DNA from: Parabacteroides distasonis
Lineage (GTDB): Bacteria > Bacteroidota > Bacteroidia > Bacteroidales > Tannerellaceae
Length of the DNA stretch: 64,000 nt
NCBI GenBank assembly: GCA_021531385.1
Contig: JAFBIR010000016.1
Location: 1 to 64,000, forward strand
Direction: 5' to 3'
Below the pieces are notes generated by a model that was not told the origin of the DNA, did not search any database, and saw nothing but the letters and a program-made list of their open reading frames with translations. Numbering within the stretch: the first letter of the stretch is position 1; each line of letters starts with the position of its first letter. The position numbers and the translations under genes were made by a program. Positions 1 through 10,125 of this stretch are shown here, piece after piece.

Positions 1-198
1 TTCCGACATTTTGGGAAGGATAAGGTCCTCATGGACTTTGCTTTCTTTGCCATTGCCTTCAATATAAAGAAGATGTGTGCAAAAATGACTAAAGAGGGTA
101 TGGATTGGCTGATTAAACTGTTTTATGAGCTTACAACTGCTGTTTTTAGGTGCAGGGAACACATAAATCAAAGAAATCTTCAAAAGATCTCTGCTTAG
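1..198 (+). CDS. IS1182-type transposase, C-terminal fragment (cut by window edge)
   Basis: Frame 1 is open from the window edge to the TAG at 196-198 and gives 65 residues. They contain a segment reading KDKVLMDFAFFAIAFNIKK, which resembles the C-terminal end of the DDE domain of IS1182-family transposases found in Bacteroidales. In that family a conserved ...FGxxKxxxxFxxxAIAFNxKK stretch follows the last catalytic glutamate. The catalytic residues lie upstream and outside the window, so activity cannot be judged. The gene runs toward the 3' end of rubrerythrin, with the terminator of that gene in between. I did not find a convincing terminal inverted repeat between 199 and 285. The family call rests on remembered motif similarity, not on a search. 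Confidence 0.65.
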   Translation, partial: FRHFGKDKVLMDFAFFAIAFNIKKMCAKMTKEGMDWLIKLFYELTTAVFRCREHINQRNLQKISA

Positions 199-228
199 AG
201 AAAATGAACCGATTTGTGTAGTGATGAA

Positions 229-267
229 CAAAAAAAGAGGTGCATCGTACATTACGACACACCCCCT
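229..267 (-). terminator. Rho-independent terminator of rubrerythrin
   Basis: Read on the minus strand, a 13-bp stem (GGGGTGTGTCGTA pairing with TACGATGCACCTC, with G-U pairs) closes over a short loop and is followed by a run of seven T. The G-U pairs work only on the minus-strand RNA, so this terminates the minus-strand gene rather than the transposase. Confidence 0.85.
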
Positions 268-285
268 TCTTGTATATAACATGAA

Positions 286-864
286 TTAATAGTTCTGCTT
301 CATCGGCTCGAAGTAGGCCTGCGGATGCGCACATGCCGGACAAGTTACCGGGGCCTTCTTACCCTCGATCACGAAACCACAGTTGCGGCACTGCCACAAG
401 ATCGCCTCATCCTTCTCAAATACTTTACCGTCTTGTACATTCTGCAACAGCTTGCGGTAGCGTTTCTCATGCTCAGCCTCAACCTTAGCGACCATGCGCC
501 AAACTACTGCGATCGCCTTGAAACCCTCCTCCTCAGCGATGTCAGCGAACTGGGGATAAAGATCTACCCACTCCTCGTTCTCACCGTCAGCGGCTGCAGC
601 CAAGTTCTCAGCTGTCGTACCTACCTTACCAGCGGGGAAAGCGGCTGTGATCTCTACCATGCCACCCTCCAAGAACTTGAAGAAACGCTTAGCATGCTCC
701 AACTCCTGCTCTGCTGTCTCCATGAAGATGCCGGCAATCTGCTCGAAACCCTCTTTCTTCGCTGCCTTAGCGAACATCGTATAACGACTACGAGCTTGTG
801 ACTCACCCGCGAAAGACTTCAACAAATTTTGCTCTGTACGTGTACCTTTCAAACTTTTTTCCAT
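286..864 (-). CDS. rbr: Rubrerythrin
   Basis: A cytoplasmic non-haem di-iron peroxidase that reduces hydrogen peroxide to water in anaerobes, receiving electrons through its rubredoxin domain. The 192-residue length is normal for the family. Residues about 10-150 form a ferritin-like four-helix domain with Glu/His metal-ligand patterns (ESQARSRY near 21, [10 protein letters not shown] near 52, EAEHEKRY near 130). The C-terminal rubredoxin-like knuckle has Cys159-x2-Cys162 and Cys175-x2-Cys178. The gene stands alone, with its own -7 box upstream and a strong terminator downstream. Role by family knowledge: oxidative-stress defence. Confidence 0.97.
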   Translation of the reverse strand: MEKSLKGTRTEQNLLKSFAGESQARSRYTMFAKAAKKEGFEQIAGIFMETAEQELEHAKRFFKFLEGGMVEITAAFPAGKVGTTAENLAAAADGENEEWVDLYPQFADIAEEEGFKAIAVVWRMVAKVEAEHEKRYRKLLQNVQDGKVFEKDEAILWQCRNCGFVIEGKKAPVTCPACAHPQAYFEPMKQNY

Positions 865-912
865 ATCGCTTAATTTTTAATGTAAAATAGATGATTCTAA
901 TATTTTGTATGG

Positions 913-920
913 CAAAGATA
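913..920 (-). promoter_or_regulatory. -7 box upstream of rubrerythrin
   Basis: TATCTTTG on the minus strand matches the Bacteroidota primary-sigma -7 consensus TAnnTTTG, about 50 bases before the start codon. I see no clear TTG-type -33 box at the usual 19-21 base distance. Confidence 0.5.
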
Positions 921-1037
921 TGACTTTACACCGAATAGCACATCACATCTACCTTTAATAATATCTATGTTCTAATAAACTCCATTTATTTAATAGCGAA
1001 AAAGGGAAAATATACCCTATACCTTATTAATTTGCAT

Positions 1038-1045
1038 TAACTTTG
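1038..1045 (+). promoter_or_regulatory. -7 box upstream of the SulP gene
   Basis: TAACTTTG fits TAnnTTTG. It overlaps an in-frame TTG at 1043 that could be mistaken for a start codon. The box lies 37 bases before the ATG at 1082 and supports that ATG as the real start. Confidence 0.5.
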
Positions 1046-1081
1046 CGGCTTCAAATAACAATACAACAGGCAAAAAGATTT

Positions 1082-2773
1082 ATGAGAAACAGGTTTGACT
1101 TTCAGCCCAAGCTCCTCGCTACGCTGAAAAACTATTCAAGAGAGAAATTCATGACGGACTTGATGGCGGGTATTATTGTAGGTATCGTGGCGTTGCCGCT
1201 TGCCATTGCATTTGGTATCGCTTCGGGTGTCAGTCCGGAAAAGGGTCTGATCACTGCTATCATCGGAGGCTTCTTGGTCTCTTTCCTGGGAGGTACGAAC
1301 GTGCAGATCGGTGGCCCTACCGGTGCGTTTATCGTGATTGTGTATGGTATCATCCAGAACTTCGGCATTGAAGGATTGGCGATCGCTACGGTTATCGCCG
1401 GTATCATCCTGTTGGTGATGGGTGCGTTGAAGTTAGGCACGGTAATCAAGTTCATCCCCTACCCGATTGTCGTAGGCTTCACCAGTGGTATCGCCTTGAC
1501 CATCTTCACCACGCAGATGAAAGACCTTTTCGGCTTGACGATGGACAAGGTGCCTGCGGATTTTATCTCGAAATGGATCGCCTATTTCGGCGCAGCACAC
1601 ACCGTTAACTTCTGGGCTTTTGGTGTCGGCCTGCTCAGCATCTTGTTGATTGCTCTCACGCCAAAGGTAACGAAAAAGATTCCCGGTTCGTTGGTGGCTA
1701 TCGTAGTGATGACGATCGTGGCTTATCTCCTGCGTAATTATGCGGGTATCACGGCCATCGAGACGATTGGCGATCGCTTCACGATTGACGCTTCACTGCC
1801 TCAACCCGAACCGATTCGCTTTGATATGAATATGATTAACCTGTTGCTCCCCTCTGCTTTCACAATCGCTATCTTGGGTGCGATCGAGTCGTTGCTCTCT
1901 GCTACGGTGGCTGATGGTGTGACAGGTGACAAACATAACTCCAACACAGAGTTGATCGCCCAGGGTGCGGCCAATGTGATCGTACCGCTGTTTGGTGGTA
2001 TTCCCGTGACCGGAGCGATTGCCCGCACGATGACCAACATCAATAATGGCGGACGTACCCCGGTGGCCGGTATCATCCATGCCATTGTCTTGCTGTTGAT
2101 CCTGCTGTTCCTCGGCCCGTTGACGAAGCATATCCCGATGGCTTGCTTGGCAGGTGTATTGATCATTGTCTCTTACAACATGAGTGAGTGGCGCACGTTC
2201 CGCTCGCTGATGAAAAACCCGAAGAGCGACGTATCGGTCTTATTAGTGACCTTTTTCCTGACCGTCATCTTCGACTTGACAATCGCCATCGAGATTGGTC
2301 TTTTGATCGCCATGCTCTTCTTTATGCGTCGTGTGGCAGAAACCACGCACGTCTCTGTCACAACCGATGAGATCGACCTGAGTGATGAGGGTGAGATCCA
2401 TCACGATGAGGAGGTCTTGCAGTTGGAGAAGGGTATCGAAGTGTATGAGATCGACGGTCCGTTCTTCTTCGGTGTAGCGAATAAGTTCGACAGTGTGATG
2501 AAAAACATGGGTGACAAACCGAAGATTCGCATCATCCGTATGCGTAAAGTCTCTTTCATCGACTCTACCGGCTTGCACAACTTGGAGAGCCTTTGGCGTT
2601 TGTCGAATGCCGAGCATATCCACATGATCCTCTCCGGTGTCAACGAACAGGTACATAAAGTATTGACGAAGTCTGGTTTCGATCAGAAGATCGGTGCGGA
2701 GAATATTTGCAGCAACATTAATGAGGCTGTAGCGAAGGCGAACGCAGCGATCAATGAGAAACGCTTCGCTTAA
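1082..2773 (+). CDS. SulP/SLC26 family anion transporter with STAS domain
   Basis: An inner-membrane secondary transporter of the SulP family, whose members move sulfate, bicarbonate or other anions. The protein is 563 residues from the ATG at 1082. It has about ten to twelve hydrophobic segments, the family signature region near the start (ALPLAIAFGIASG, then VQIGGPTGAFIV), and a C-terminal STAS domain (about 440-555) of the anti-sigma-antagonist fold. An in-frame TTG lies further upstream at 1043, inside the -7 box, so it is rejected as a start. The gene is monocistronic between rubrerythrin and the convergent nagX-like gene. The substrate cannot be read from sequence; bicarbonate or sulfate are the main options. 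Confidence 0.92.
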   Translation: MRNRFDFQPKLLATLKNYSREKFMTDLMAGIIVGIVALPLAIAFGIASGVSPEKGLITAIIGGFLVSFLGGTNVQIGGPTGAFIVIVYGIIQNFGIEGLAIATVIAGIILLVMGALKLGTVIKFIPYPIVVGFTSGIALTIFTTQMKDLFGLTMDKVPADFISKWIAYFGAAHTVNFWAFGVGLLSILLIALTPKVTKKIPGSLVAIVVMTIVAYLLRNYAGITAIETIGDRFTIDASLPQPEPIRFDMNMINLLLPSAFTIAILGAIESLLSATVADGVTGDKHNSNTELIAQGAANVIVPLFGGIPVTGAIARTMTNINNGGRTPVAGIIHAIVLLLILLFLGPLTKHIPMACLAGVLIIVSYNMSEWRTFRSLMKNPKSDVSVLLVTFFLTVIFDLTIAIEIGLLIAMLFFMRRVAETTHVSVTTDEIDLSDEGEIHHDEEVLQLEKGIEVYEIDGPFFFGVANKFDSVMKNMGDKPKIRIIRMRKVSFIDSTGLHNLESLWRLSNAEHIHMILSGVNEQVHKVLTKSGFDQKIGAENICSNINEAVAKANAAINEKRFA

Positions 2774-2777
2774 TTAG

Positions 2778-2835
2778 AAATGAGGAGTTAGGACTTGTCA
2801 ATTCCTAATTCCTCATTCCTAAATCCTAATTCACA
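2778..2835. repeat. Palindromic and tandem TTCCTAA intergenic repeat
   Basis: ATGAGGAGTTAGGA is followed after eight bases by TCCTAATTCCTCAT, its near-perfect reverse complement (one mismatch). The octamer-like unit (T)TCCTAA then continues toward 2835. It lies between the convergent SulP and NagX-type genes and could act as a weak bidirectional terminator. The same unit family is common between genes in Bacteroidota, as far as I know. Confidence 0.55.
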
Positions 2836-3937
2836 ATTTAATGTAGATCCGCTTCTTATACAGCAAGTAGCCAGGGAACCAGTTGAGCAGCACGAAGAAA
2901 AGGGCGAAAGCCAAAGAGCCACCGAAGTTTCCAAACAGGGGGCGAAGCAGATCCATATAGATAAAGGCAGAGATCCCGCTGAATTCCAACAAGACGGCTA
3001 ATACATCTGCTTGCACATAGAGATAAAGCGGATTGACCCCAAACGACTCGAAGAACAATGTCCAACCCTTCTTCCCCTGAATATCAATGATCCACATCAG
3101 CAAAGCCAAAAGCAAGGAAGCGAATCCGCAAGTGGTCAGCACAAACGTGCTACTCCAAATCTTCTTATTAATCGGACAACCGTAACTGAGCAGCAATCCT
3201 GCGAAAAGGATAATCGTACCCAGGATAAAGAGTCTCTGTACGATCAACCCCTTGTCCTGCTTATTGTCTGCGATCAACTTGCCGGCATAAAAACCAATCA
3301 ACACATGGCCGATGCTGCCCAAGCAACTCAACAACCCCTCCGGATCGAAAGCGATGCGTGTGCCATCGGGCAGGTAGTCGTGATACATGTGGGTAGGACC
3401 AAACAGTGCTCGGTCGATCACCGCAATCAGATTGCCCTCCGACAGCTCCGTGCTCCCGGTGATTCCCAATAACGCCGCATACCCCAACAGAAAGGCAGCC
3501 GCCGTATGTAACAGGTATTTATGATTGATTGTCAAACCGATGAACGATCCAAAACCATAAGCCAATGCCAACCGTTGCAAGACACCCAGGATGCGGAGAT
3601 CTTTCATTCCTTCCCATCCATCATAGAGCAGGGTCACTAAAAAGTTGATAGCGAAGCCAACCAAAAAGATCAAGACCGCACGCTTCTTCACCTTCCAGAA
3701 ACTGGTTTTCGTGAGCTTAAAATCATATTTTCGTAACGAGAAATACATGGATACACCCATGATAAACATAAAGAAAGGAAAGACCAAGTCGGTCGGTGTC
3801 AACCCATTCCATTCGGCATGGCGCAAAGGCGCATACACATACTTCCAAGAGCCGGGATTATTCACCATGATCATGCCTGCGATCGTCAGTCCTCGCATCA
3901 CATCGAGCGAGAGCAACCTGTTTGAAACCTGTGTCAT
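2831..3937 (-). CDS. NagX/HGSNAT-type membrane acyltransferase (DUF5009)
   Basis: A polytopic inner-membrane protein of 368 residues related to the DUF5009/YeiB/heparan-alpha-glucosaminide N-acetyltransferase group, which in bacteria is usually linked to N-acetylglucosamine-type sugar handling. The N-terminus reads RLLSLDVMRGLTIAGMIMVN, and the LDVxRG motif and the following helix are the family signature. It continues with NGLTPTDLVFPFFMFIMG and about nine further hydrophobic segments. The start is taken at 3937; the frame is open back to 4030, but a -7 box at 3984-3991 lies within that extension. Substrate and reaction are inferred from family only. Confidence 0.85.
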   Translation of the reverse strand: MTQVSNRLLSLDVMRGLTIAGMIMVNNPGSWKYVYAPLRHAEWNGLTPTDLVFPFFMFIMGVSMYFSLRKYDFKLTKTSFWKVKKRAVLIFLVGFAINFLVTLLYDGWEGMKDLRILGVLQRLALAYGFGSFIGLTINHKYLLHTAAAFLLGYAALLGITGSTELSEGNLIAVIDRALFGPTHMYHDYLPDGTRIAFDPEGLLSCLGSIGHVLIGFYAGKLIADNKQDKGLIVQRLFILGTIILFAGLLLSYGCPINKKIWSSTFVLTTCGFASLLLALLMWIIDIQGKKGWTLFFESFGVNPLYLYVQADVLAVLLEFSGISAFIYMDLLRPLFGNFGGSLAFALFFVLLNWFPGYLLYKKRIYIKL

Positions 3938-3983
3938 ATTCAGTAGTCTATTAGATTTAATTGCGGCGATATTACCGCACCGC

Positions 3984-3991
3984 CAAAGATA
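3984..3991 (-). promoter_or_regulatory. -7 box upstream of the NagX-type gene
   Basis: TATCTTTG on the minus strand, 47 bases before the ATG at 3937. It is back to back with the leuS promoter, forming a compact divergent promoter region. Confidence 0.5.
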
Positions 3992-4014
3992 GTACAAAAT
4001 GTGAAGATTTTCGC

Positions 4015-4022
4015 TACCTTTG
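4015..4022 (+). promoter_or_regulatory. -7 box upstream of leuS
   Basis: TACCTTTG on the plus strand, 40 bases before the leuS ATG. No TTTG is seen at the -33 position. Confidence 0.5.
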
Positions 4023-4061
4023 CCCCTCAATTAGAAAACGATACAAATACGATTTTTTGTC

Positions 4062-6899
4062 ATGGAATACAATTTCAGAGAGATCGAGAAGAAATGGCAC
4101 GACGATTGGGTGGCCAAACAGGTGTATAAAGTGGAGATGGATCCAAGCAAACCGAAGTACTATGTGCTGGACATGTTCCCCTATCCTTCCGGCGCAGGTT
4201 TGCACGTCGGCCATCCACTCGGATACATCGCTTCTGATATTTATTCACGCTATAAGCGACTGAGAGGATTCAACGTGTTACATCCTATGGGTTACGATGC
4301 GTATGGACTGCCGGCTGAGCAATATGCGATCCAGACCGGACAGCACCCAGAGATCACGACACGCAACAACATCGCCCGCTACCGTGAGCAGTTGGAAAAG
4401 ATCGGTTTCTGCTTCGACTGGAGCCGTGAAGTTCGTACCTGCGACCCGGGCTATTACAAATGGACCCAATGGGCTTTCCAGCAGATGTTCAACAGCTATT
4501 ACTGCAACGACCTGCAGAAAGCACGCCCCATCAGCGAGCTGGTGGAAGCCTTCGAGGCGAATGGTACACAGGGCTTGAACGTGGCTTGCTCTGAGGAGCT
4601 GAACTTCACTGCTGAGGAGTGGAAAGCGAAGAGCGAGAAGGAGAAGCAACAGGTATTGATGAACTACCGCATCGCTTACCGCGGTGAGACGATGGTCAAC
4701 TGGTGTGCCGCTCTCGGTACGGTTTTGGCCAATGACGAGGTAGTGAACGGAGTTTCTGAGCGTGGTGGTTATCCCGTGGAGCAGAAGGTGATGCGCCAGT
4801 GGTGTTTGCGTGTCTCTGCCTACGCCCAACGACTATTGGATGGATTAGAGACGATCGACTGGACAGACTCCTTGAAAGAGACACAGAAGAACTGGATCGG
4901 TCGTTCCGAGGGTACGGAGGTACGCTTCAAGGTGAAAGACAGCGACTTGGAGTTCACCATCTTTACCACCCGTGCGGATACGATGTTTGGTGTGACCTTC
5001 ATGGTATTGGCTCCGGAAAGTGAGTTGGTACCGCAAGTGACCACAGCCAATCAGAAAGCGGAGGTAGAGGCCTACTTGGATCGTACACGCAAGCGCACGG
5101 AGCGTGAGCGTATTGCCGACCGCAGTGTGACCGGTGTATTCAGTGGTTCCTACGCCATCAACCCCTTCACGGGTGAGGCAGTGCCCATCTGGATCAGTGA
5201 TTATGTATTGGCCGGATACGGAACAGGTGCTATCATGGCCGTTCCTGCACACGATAGCCGCGACTATGCGTTCGCTAAACATTTCGGATTGGAGATCCGT
5301 CCGTTAGTAGAGGGATGTGACGTGAGCGAGGAGAGTTTCGATGCCAAGGAGGGTATTGTTTGCAACTCACCGAAGGCGGGTGCTACACCCTACTGCGACC
5401 TTTCGTTGAATGGATTGACCATCAAAGAGGCGATTGCCGCTACCAAGCAATATGTCAAGGCACACCACTTAGGAAGAGTGAAGGTGAACTACCGTCTGCG
5501 TGACGCCATCTTCAGCCGTCAGCGTTACTGGGGTGAGCCGTTCCCCGTCTATTATGACAAGGAGGGAATGCCGCAGATGATCCCGACCGAGTGCTTGCCT
5601 TTGTTACTACCGGAGGTGGCAAAATTCCTGCCCACTGAGACGGGTGAGCCGCCATTGGGTCATGCCACGAAATGGGCTTGGGACACGGTGAACAAGCAGG
5701 TGGTGGAGAACAGCCAGATCGACAACGAGACTATCTTCCCCTTGGAGCTTTGCACCATGCCGGGATTCGCCGGTTCATCCGCTTACTACCTGCGTTACAT
5801 GGATCCGCACAACGAGAACGCCTTAGTCGATCAGCAGGTAGATCAATACTGGCGCAATGTCGATCTCTATATCGGAGGTACGGAGCACGCTACGGGTCAC
5901 TTGATCTACAGCCGTTTCTGGAACAAGTTCCTCTTCGACCTCGGCATTGTCTGCGAGGAGGAGCCCTTCAAGAAGCTGATCAATCAAGGTATGATTCAAG
6001 GAAGATCTAACTTCGTTTATCGTATCAATGGCACCAACACCTTCGTCTCTTACAATTTGATGAAAGACTATGAGGTAACACCTATCCATGTGGATGTCAA
6101 TATCGTATCGAATGATATTTTGGATGTGGAGGCCTTCAAGCAGTGGCGACCGGAGTACAACGACGCAGAGTTCGTCTTGGAAGATGGCAAATACATCTGC
6201 GGATGGGCGGTCGAGAAGATGTCGAAGTCGATGTTCAACGTGGTCAACCCGGATATGATCGTCGAGAAATATGGTGCTGATACATTGAGACTCTACGAGA
6301 TGTTCCTGGGCCCGATCGAGCAATCCAAGCCTTGGGACACCAACGGTATTGATGGTGTACACCGCTTCCTCAAGAAGCTTTGGAGCCTCTTCTTTGGCAA
6401 CGACAGCTTGAAGGTGACCGACGAGGAGCCGACTCCCGCTGAGCTGAAAGCCATTCATAAGCTGATCAAGAAGGTAACGTATGACATCGAGCATTTTTCC
6501 TACAACACCTCCATCAGTGCCTTCATGATCTGTGTCAACGAGCTGACCGGCTTGAAATGCAGCAAGAAAGCCATCTTGGAGCCGTTGGTGATTCTGTTAG
6601 CGCCCTTCGCTCCCCATATCGCTGAGGAGTTGTGGCATCAGTTAGGGCATGACACCACCGTTTGCGATGCGGAGTGGCCTGCCTACAACGAGGACTACTT
6701 AGTGGAGCAATCCGTTTCTTACGTCATCTCCTTCAACGGAAAGGCACGCTACAACTTGCAACTCCCTGTGGGTATCAGCAAGGAGGAGGCCGAGAAGGCT
6801 GCCTTGGAGAACGAGCTATCGCAGAAATGGATGGAAGGAAAGAGCGTCCGCAAGGTGATCGTCGTTCCCGGTAAGATTGTTAATATCGTTTTGGGATGA
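4062..6899 (+). CDS. leuS: Leucyl-tRNA synthetase
   Basis: A cytoplasmic class I aminoacyl-tRNA synthetase that charges tRNA-Leu. The class I HIGH motif appears as HVGH at residues 48-51, after FPYPSGAGL, and the KMSKS loop is present as EKMSKSMFN near residue 719. The CP1 editing domain is recognisable by [15 protein letters not shown]. At 945 residues the protein is longer than the roughly 860-residue E. coli type. The extra length is mainly in two places: around residues 150-205, and in the stretch before KMSKS, where a segment of about 50 residues precedes [11 protein letters not shown]. Such length is usual in this phylum. Its stop overlaps the start of the following yitT gene by four bases, so the two are translationally coupled. 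Confidence 0.98.
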   Translation: MEYNFREIEKKWHDDWVAKQVYKVEMDPSKPKYYVLDMFPYPSGAGLHVGHPLGYIASDIYSRYKRLRGFNVLHPMGYDAYGLPAEQYAIQTGQHPEITTRNNIARYREQLEKIGFCFDWSREVRTCDPGYYKWTQWAFQQMFNSYYCNDLQKARPISELVEAFEANGTQGLNVACSEELNFTAEEWKAKSEKEKQQVLMNYRIAYRGETMVNWCAALGTVLANDEVVNGVSERGGYPVEQKVMRQWCLRVSAYAQRLLDGLETIDWTDSLKETQKNWIGRSEGTEVRFKVKDSDLEFTIFTTRADTMFGVTFMVLAPESELVPQVTTANQKAEVEAYLDRTRKRTERERIADRSVTGVFSGSYAINPFTGEAVPIWISDYVLAGYGTGAIMAVPAHDSRDYAFAKHFGLEIRPLVEGCDVSEESFDAKEGIVCNSPKAGATPYCDLSLNGLTIKEAIAATKQYVKAHHLGRVKVNYRLRDAIFSRQRYWGEPFPVYYDKEGMPQMIPTECLPLLLPEVAKFLPTETGEPPLGHATKWAWDTVNKQVVENSQIDNETIFPLELCTMPGFAGSSAYYLRYMDPHNENALVDQQVDQYWRNVDLYIGGTEHATGHLIYSRFWNKFLFDLGIVCEEEPFKKLINQGMIQGRSNFVYRINGTNTFVSYNLMKDYEVTPIHVDVNIVSNDILDVEAFKQWRPEYNDAEFVLEDGKYICGWAVEKMSKSMFNVVNPDMIVEKYGADTLRLYEMFLGPIEQSKPWDTNGIDGVHRFLKKLWSLFFGNDSLKVTDEEPTPAELKAIHKLIKKVTYDIEHFSYNTSISAFMICVNELTGLKCSKKAILEPLVILLAPFAPHIAEELWHQLGHDTTVCDAEWPAYNEDYLVEQSVSYVISFNGKARYNLQLPVGISKEEAEKAALENELSQKWMEGKSVRKVIVVPGKIVNIVLG

Positions 6900-7774
6900 G
6901 CAATAAAATCTCCAGAATTTATTTCGCCTCGCAGGATTATCTAATGATCCTGCTGGGCACTTTAATGTACGGTTTCGGATTCAACGCCTTCATCCTCTCC
7001 AATGAGATCGTGACAGGCGGTGTGAGTGGTATCTGTGCCCTCATCTTCTTTGCCTCTAACGGGGTCATTCCGGTTTCCGTCTCCTACTTTGTTATCAATG
7101 TAGTATTGCTTTTGGTGGCTTTGAAGATACTTGGGCTCAAGTTCCTCATCAAGACCATCTTTGGCGTGCTCTCCCTCTCCGCTTCCCTCTCCTTCTTCGA
7201 GTGGTTGCTGCAAGGGAAAGCGCTGTTGCCCGACGAGCCCTTCATGTCTATCTTGATCGGTGCCTTCCTCTGCGGAGCTGGATTGGGATTGGTCTTCTCC
7301 GTAGGCGGTAGCACGGGAGGTACAGACATCATTGGTGCTGTGGTCAATAAGTACAAGAACATCTCCATCGGACGTATCTTGCTCTTCTGCGACTTCATCA
7401 TCATCAGCTCCTCTTTCGTGCTGTTCCACGATGTAGAGAAGATCGTTTTCGGATTTGTTGAGATGTTTGTCAGCAACAACGTGCTCGACATGGTCTTGAA
7501 CGGCAACCGACAGTCGGTGCAGTTCCTGATCTTCTCACAGAAATACGATGAGATAACCGATGCGATCATCACCAAGATCGGGCGTGGTTGCACCATCCTC
7601 GATGGCGTAGGTGGGTACTCCAAGAAGCCTGTGAAGGTGGTTGTGCTTTTGGCGAAGAAGTCAGAATCCAATGCGATCTTCCGCTTGGTAAAACGTATCG
7701 ACCATCAAGCCTTCATCTCCCAAAGTATTGTCAGAGGGGTATATGGCGAAGGATTCGACCAAATAAAAGCCTAA
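6896..7774 (+). CDS. YitT family membrane protein (DUF161 + DUF2179), copy 1
   Basis: An inner-membrane protein of 292 residues. It has five to six hydrophobic segments in the first 200 residues, including the glycine-rich signature [21 protein letters not shown], followed by a cytosolic DUF2179 domain (about 215-290, ending in [13 protein letters not shown]). The ATG overlaps the leuS TGA (ATGA). A close paralogue lies at 10126-11019 on the other strand. The function of the family is unknown; a transport role is often assumed. The window adds no functional clue beyond coupling to leuS. Confidence 0.93.
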   Translation: MSNKISRIYFASQDYLMILLGTLMYGFGFNAFILSNEIVTGGVSGICALIFFASNGVIPVSVSYFVINVVLLLVALKILGLKFLIKTIFGVLSLSASLSFFEWLLQGKALLPDEPFMSILIGAFLCGAGLGLVFSVGGSTGGTDIIGAVVNKYKNISIGRILLFCDFIIISSSFVLFHDVEKIVFGFVEMFVSNNVLDMVLNGNRQSVQFLIFSQKYDEITDAIITKIGRGCTILDGVGGYSKKPVKVVVLLAKKSESNAIFRLVKRIDHQAFISQSIVRGVYGEGFDQIKA

Positions 7775-7819
7775 AATAGGCAGGAACGGCTCCCCAAACA
7801 AGTCGTTCCTGCTATTTTA
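7775..7819 (+). terminator. Terminator of the leuS-yitT operon
   Basis: The stem GCAGGAACG / CGTTCCTGC closes a loop of about 15 bases and is followed by a short T-rich tract (CTATTTTAC). Confidence 0.7.
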
Positions 7820-7856
7820 CCGTACAATAATCTTAGTCGATTGGGTTTGTGAATCC

Positions 7857-7886
7857 GTTGAGTTCCTATTATTTTTTCTACCTTTG
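7857..7886 (+). promoter_or_regulatory. Promoter of the Gfo/Idh oxidoreductase gene
   Basis: A -33-like GTTG (7857-7860), 18 bases of spacer, then TACCTTTG (7879-7886). The start codon follows 41 bases downstream. This is the standard Bacteroidota arrangement with a slightly short spacer. Confidence 0.55.
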
Positions 7887-7927
7887 CCTACAATTTATAT
7901 GTATCACTTAAATCAACTCGTAATAGC

Positions 7928-9352
7928 ATGAAATCTGAAGATCTATCTCGACGCTCGTTTCTCAAACGGGCCCTTGCGCTTTCGGCAGCCTCGGCTATCC
8001 CCTCTTTCTGGATTCCAGCAAAAGGCATGACGCCTCGTGTCAGCGCAAACGACAAGGTTAATATCGCTTTTATTGGTATCGGACAACGAGGCGGAGAAAT
8101 CGCCAAAGAGTTATACAACACTGGATTATGTAATGTAGTCGCCCTCTGCGATGTGGATATGGGCGCTCCGCATACGCAGGAGATCATGAATATGTTCCCC
8201 AAGGCGGAACGTTTTCAGGATTTCCGAACGATGTTTGACCGCATCGCAAACAAGATTGATGCCGTAACGGTTGGTGTGCCTGACCATTCTCACTTCCCCA
8301 TCTCTATTGAGGCGATGGCACATGGCAAACATGTCTATGTGGAGAAACCGATGGCACGCACCTTTGAGGAGATCGAGATCATGATGCGGGCAGCCAAGAA
8401 ATTTGGAGTTGTCACCCAGATGGGTAACCAGGGACACTCTGAGGCTAACTATTTCCAATTCAAGGCTTGGAAAGAGGCGGGTATCATCAAAGATGTGACT
8501 GCCATCACCGCACACATGAACAACTCCCGCCGTTGGCACGGTTGGAACCCGCATATCACACACATGCCTATGGGTGAGCCCGTTCCGCAAACCATGGATT
8601 GGGACACGTGGATTGGTGTAGCGCAATATCACGATTACAACCACGATTACCACTTGGGTCAATGGCGTTGCTGGTATGACTATGGCATGGGTGCTTTGGG
8701 CGACTGGGGTGCACATATCTTGGATACCGCCCATGAGTTCCTCGATTTGGGATTGCCTACCGAGGTGAACCCGCTCTATCTGAAGGATCATAACCCCTTC
8801 TTCTTCCCAATGTCTTCCACGATCCTGTTCCGTTTCCCGAAACGAGGTGATATGCCAGGAGTGGATGTGACTTGGTATGATGGTTTGGATAATATTCCGG
8901 CTGTTCCCGAGGGCTATGGCGTGTCGGAGTTGGATCCCAATATCCCGACAGTGGCCGGTGGCAAGATTCAACCCGCTAAGTTGAATCCAGGTAAGGAGAT
9001 CTACTCCAAAGAGTTGACATTCAAGGGTGGATCGCACGGCAGCACCCTCTCGATCATCCCCAGTGAGAAGGCGAAAGAGATGGAATCTCGTCTGCCTGAG
9101 GTACCGAAGAGCCCCTCTAACCACTACGCTAACTTCCTACTCAGCTGTATGGGCAAAGAGAAAACTCGCTCTCCATTCCACATTGCCGGTCCGTTGAGCC
9201 AAGTCTTCTGCCTCGGTGTATTGAGCCAACGCCTCAACCGTAAATTGGTGTTCGACCGGGATACGAAGCAGATCACCAACGATCCGGAGGCTAACCGGAT
9301 GCTTTGCGGCTTACCTCCTCGCAAGGGTTGGGAACAATACTATAAGGTATAA
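7928..9352 (+). CDS. Tat-exported Gfo/Idh/MocA family oxidoreductase
   Basis: A predicted NAD(P)-dependent sugar or inositol dehydrogenase of the Gfo/Idh/MocA family, 474 residues. The N-terminus has a twin-arginine signal (SRRSFLKRA, residues 7-15, then an Ala-rich stretch), so the folded protein with its cofactor should be exported to the periplasm. The Rossmann motif is seen as IAFIGIGQRGGEIA near residue 46. The family EKP motif follows HGKHVYVEKPMARTFEE. The stop is three bases before the yaaA ATG, so the two genes form an operon. GH109-type glycosidases share this fold and cofactor use, so a glycoside hydrolase role cannot be excluded. No carbohydrate-locus partner is nearby. Confidence 0.92.
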   Translation: MKSEDLSRRSFLKRALALSAASAIPSFWIPAKGMTPRVSANDKVNIAFIGIGQRGGEIAKELYNTGLCNVVALCDVDMGAPHTQEIMNMFPKAERFQDFRTMFDRIANKIDAVTVGVPDHSHFPISIEAMAHGKHVYVEKPMARTFEEIEIMMRAAKKFGVVTQMGNQGHSEANYFQFKAWKEAGIIKDVTAITAHMNNSRRWHGWNPHITHMPMGEPVPQTMDWDTWIGVAQYHDYNHDYHLGQWRCWYDYGMGALGDWGAHILDTAHEFLDLGLPTEVNPLYLKDHNPFFFPMSSTILFRFPKRGDMPGVDVTWYDGLDNIPAVPEGYGVSELDPNIPTVAGGKIQPAKLNPGKEIYSKELTFKGGSHGSTLSIIPSEKAKEMESRLPEVPKSPSNHYANFLLSCMGKEKTRSPFHIAGPLSQVFCLGVLSQRLNRKLVFDRDTKQITNDPEANRMLCGLPPRKGWEQYYKV

Positions 9353-9355
9353 GCG

Positions 9356-10120
9356 ATGCAAATCCTATTGGCTTGCGCAAAAATCATGCACGAGGCCCTT
9401 CCATCGAAGGGTCTCGCTTTGCATACACCTCACTTTCAACAGGAGGCGGAGGCCTTTGCGCATGACTTAGCGCAATACGATAGCTCTTCGCTGCAAGAAA
9501 TCCTGAAATGTAACCGGCCAATCGCCCAACAGAACAAGTTGCGCTATCTCCGCTTCTTCGATGCCGATAACCCTCCCTTACCCGCCATTCTGGCCTATCA
9601 TGGGCAGGCCTACAAACACCTCAAGGCGGAACAACTGAGTGAGGAGACCTTGCACTATGCAGACCAGCATCTGTGGATCACCTCCTTTCTCTACGGCTTG
9701 CTCAGGCCATTGGACGGGATTCACCCGTACCGTTTGGAAGGGCATATAGAACTTCCTTCGAGCGAAGGAAAACGACTGTTTGATTTCTGGAAGACAAGAC
9801 TTACAGATCTACTCATCACTTCCGTTAAGGCCGATGATGGCATACTGATTCACCTCAGCACCGAGGAGTTTGAACACCTGTTCGATTGGAAACGGGTGAC
9901 TACTGAGATACAGGTCATTCAACCCCTCTTTTATGTACGCAAAGGAGATTCCTTCAAGATACAAGCGGTTTGGGCCAAAAGTTGTCGGGGAGCTATGACC
10001 CGATTCCTTCTGACCCAACAAATAAAAAATCCCGCAGAACTATCTACCTTCGATTATGAAGGCTTTCATTTCCTGCGGGAAGAGAATAATCAATTGATTT
10101 TTGTAAAACGAGCGGATTGA
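9356..10120 (+). CDS. yaaA: YaaA (DUF328) peroxide-stress protein
   Basis: A 254-residue cytoplasmic protein of the YaaA/UPF0246 family. In E. coli it lowers free iron and DNA damage under peroxide stress and binds DNA. Family hallmarks seen are the N-terminal ILLACAKIM, RYLRFFDADNPPLPAILAYHGQAYKHL in the first half, FLYGLLRPLDGIHPYRLE near residue 120, and KSCRGAMTRFLL near residue 215. It starts three bases after the stop of the Gfo/Idh gene and ends five bases from the convergent yitT copy 2, leaving no room for a terminator between them. Confidence 0.93.
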   Translation: MQILLACAKIMHEALPSKGLALHTPHFQQEAEAFAHDLAQYDSSSLQEILKCNRPIAQQNKLRYLRFFDADNPPLPAILAYHGQAYKHLKAEQLSEETLHYADQHLWITSFLYGLLRPLDGIHPYRLEGHIELPSSEGKRLFDFWKTRLTDLLITSVKADDGILIHLSTEEFEHLFDWKRVTTEIQVIQPLFYVRKGDSFKIQAVWAKSCRGAMTRFLLTQQIKNPAELSTFDYEGFHFLREENNQLIFVKRAD

Positions 10121-10125
10121 TCCGA